16,140 nucleotides of DNA from JAVBOD01 sp031551045 (GTDB lineage Bacteria > Bacteroidota > Bacteroidia > Bacteroidales > UBA932), in assembly GCA_031551045.1 (NCBI GenBank), contig JAVBOD010000063.1:1-16140 (forward strand), read 5' to 3'. Made by a program: the position numbers and the translations under genes. Position 1 is the stretch's first letter, and each line of letters starts with the position of its first letter. The notes below the pieces were generated by a model. The model saw only the letters and a program-made list of their open reading frames with translations. It searched no databases and was not told where the DNA came from. Below, in pieces: positions 15,552 to 16,140 of the stretch.

Positions 15552-16140
15552 CATGCCCGATCCGCTCGATTTTTTGTATCCTCCGGTTGCTCCCAGGAAG
15601 CCGGGCAGAGGCGTTATACTTGTTGCCGAGCCCATGATGTACGACCACTATTTCTCACGAAGCATCGTGTTGCTTACCGAGCATAACGAGGAGGGAAGCG
15701 TGGGTTTTGTATTGAATAATGTCGCATCCCGGCAGACCTCTATTGCCGTAGAAAAAGCTACGGATATTCATGCAACCATTGGCATCGGAGGGCCTGTAGA
15801 ACCACAAATGCTTTGTTTTCTCCACACCGCCGGCAAGGTGATTCCGGAAGCGGTGCATATCGTTGGGAATATATACAGCGGTGGCGATTTTAATATTGCC
15901 AAACAATTATTGGACGAGGGAATTTTGGATTATTCCCAATTTCGCTTTTTCCTCGGTTATTCCGGTTGGTCGGTCGGCCAATTGGAAGATGAAATAGCCA
16001 TTCATTCGTGGGCCATTGCCGATTTTCCGCCGGAACAACTCTTTGTACCCAACAAGGAATTATGGACGGACGTTGTAAAATCATTAGGCCCGGCTTACCG
16101 GGCTTGGCTACACACACCGGCCAACCCATTGTTTAACTAA
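15544..16140 (+). CDS. yqgE: YqgE/AlgH family protein (UPF0301, DUF179)
   Basis: A 198-residue cytosolic protein of the YqgE/AlgH family, whose molecular role is not settled; the name AlgH comes from Pseudomonas alginate regulation. Family motifs are GRGVILVAEPMMYDHYFSRS near the N-terminus, GSVGFVLNN, GIGGPVEPQ and the strongly conserved RFFLGYSGWSVGQLEDEI. The ATG at 15544 is chosen over a GTG at 15511 inside alr because the extra residues do not fit. It overlaps the alr stop by eight bases (ATGACTAA), the same pattern as plsX/fabH. Its TAA is the last codon of the window, so whether more genes follow in the operon is unseen. Confidence 0.94.
   Translation: MTNMPDPLDFLYPPVAPRKPGRGVILVAEPMMYDHYFSRSIVLLTEHNEEGSVGFVLNNVASRQTSIAVEKATDIHATIGIGGPVEPQMLCFLHTAGKVIPEAVHIVGNIYSGGDFNIAKQLLDEGILDYSQFRFFLGYSGWSVGQLEDEIAIHSWAIADFPPEQLFVPNKELWTDVVKSLGPAYRAWLHTPANPLFN

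Overview
The window looks like an ordinary chromosomal segment of a Bacteroidota bacterium, most likely Bacteroidales. Four things point there: TAnnTTTG-type -7 promoter elements in front of several genes, a near absence of Shine-Dalgarno sequences, a type IX secretion plug protein (DUF5103), and an M64 peptidase. Coding density is very high, and the longest stretch without a gene is about 267 bases (1729-1995). There is no CRISPR array, phage, transposase, integrase or recognisable defence or biosynthetic island.

Left part (1-6066, + strand). The window opens inside typA/bipA, which lacks about 24 N-terminal codons. A 267-base spacer follows, holding a long REP-like inverted repeat and a good promoter. 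That promoter drives the classical cluster DUF177/yceD - rpmF - plsX - fabH, which links a ribosomal protein with initiation of phospholipid and fatty-acid synthesis. Next come a hairpin made of short repeats and a tRNA-Arg(CCU) gene. The tRNA's encoded CCA ends only two bases before the start codon of the T9SS plug protein gene.

Middle part (6075-10942, - strand). An operon-like run purB - M64 peptidase - YjjG-type HAD nucleotidase is followed, after a 151-base gap, by a Trk/Ktr-type K+ transporter membrane subunit. The transporter gene ends 8 bp from the plug gene in a convergent arrangement. purB is divergent from an orphan GroES-like gene (11065-11448, + strand), and each has its own -7 box.

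Right part (11490-16140). A - strand operon encodes a coiled-coil protein of unknown function, RsmI (16S rRNA C1402 2'-O-methyltransferase) and a membrane-anchored triple helix-hairpin-helix protein. Divergently, tdk (thymidine kinase) - alr (alanine racemase) - yqgE/algH form a tight overlapping + strand operon. The two operons start 41 bp apart, with both -7 boxes in that gap.

Several start codons were placed downstream of the longest open frame because the upstream candidates are TTG/GTG codons or lie inside a promoter or a neighbouring gene. I did not find a new multi-gene system. The best leads are the tRNA/plug-gene junction, the inverted repeat family, the orphan GroES-like protein and the coiled-coil gene tied to rsmI and tdk.
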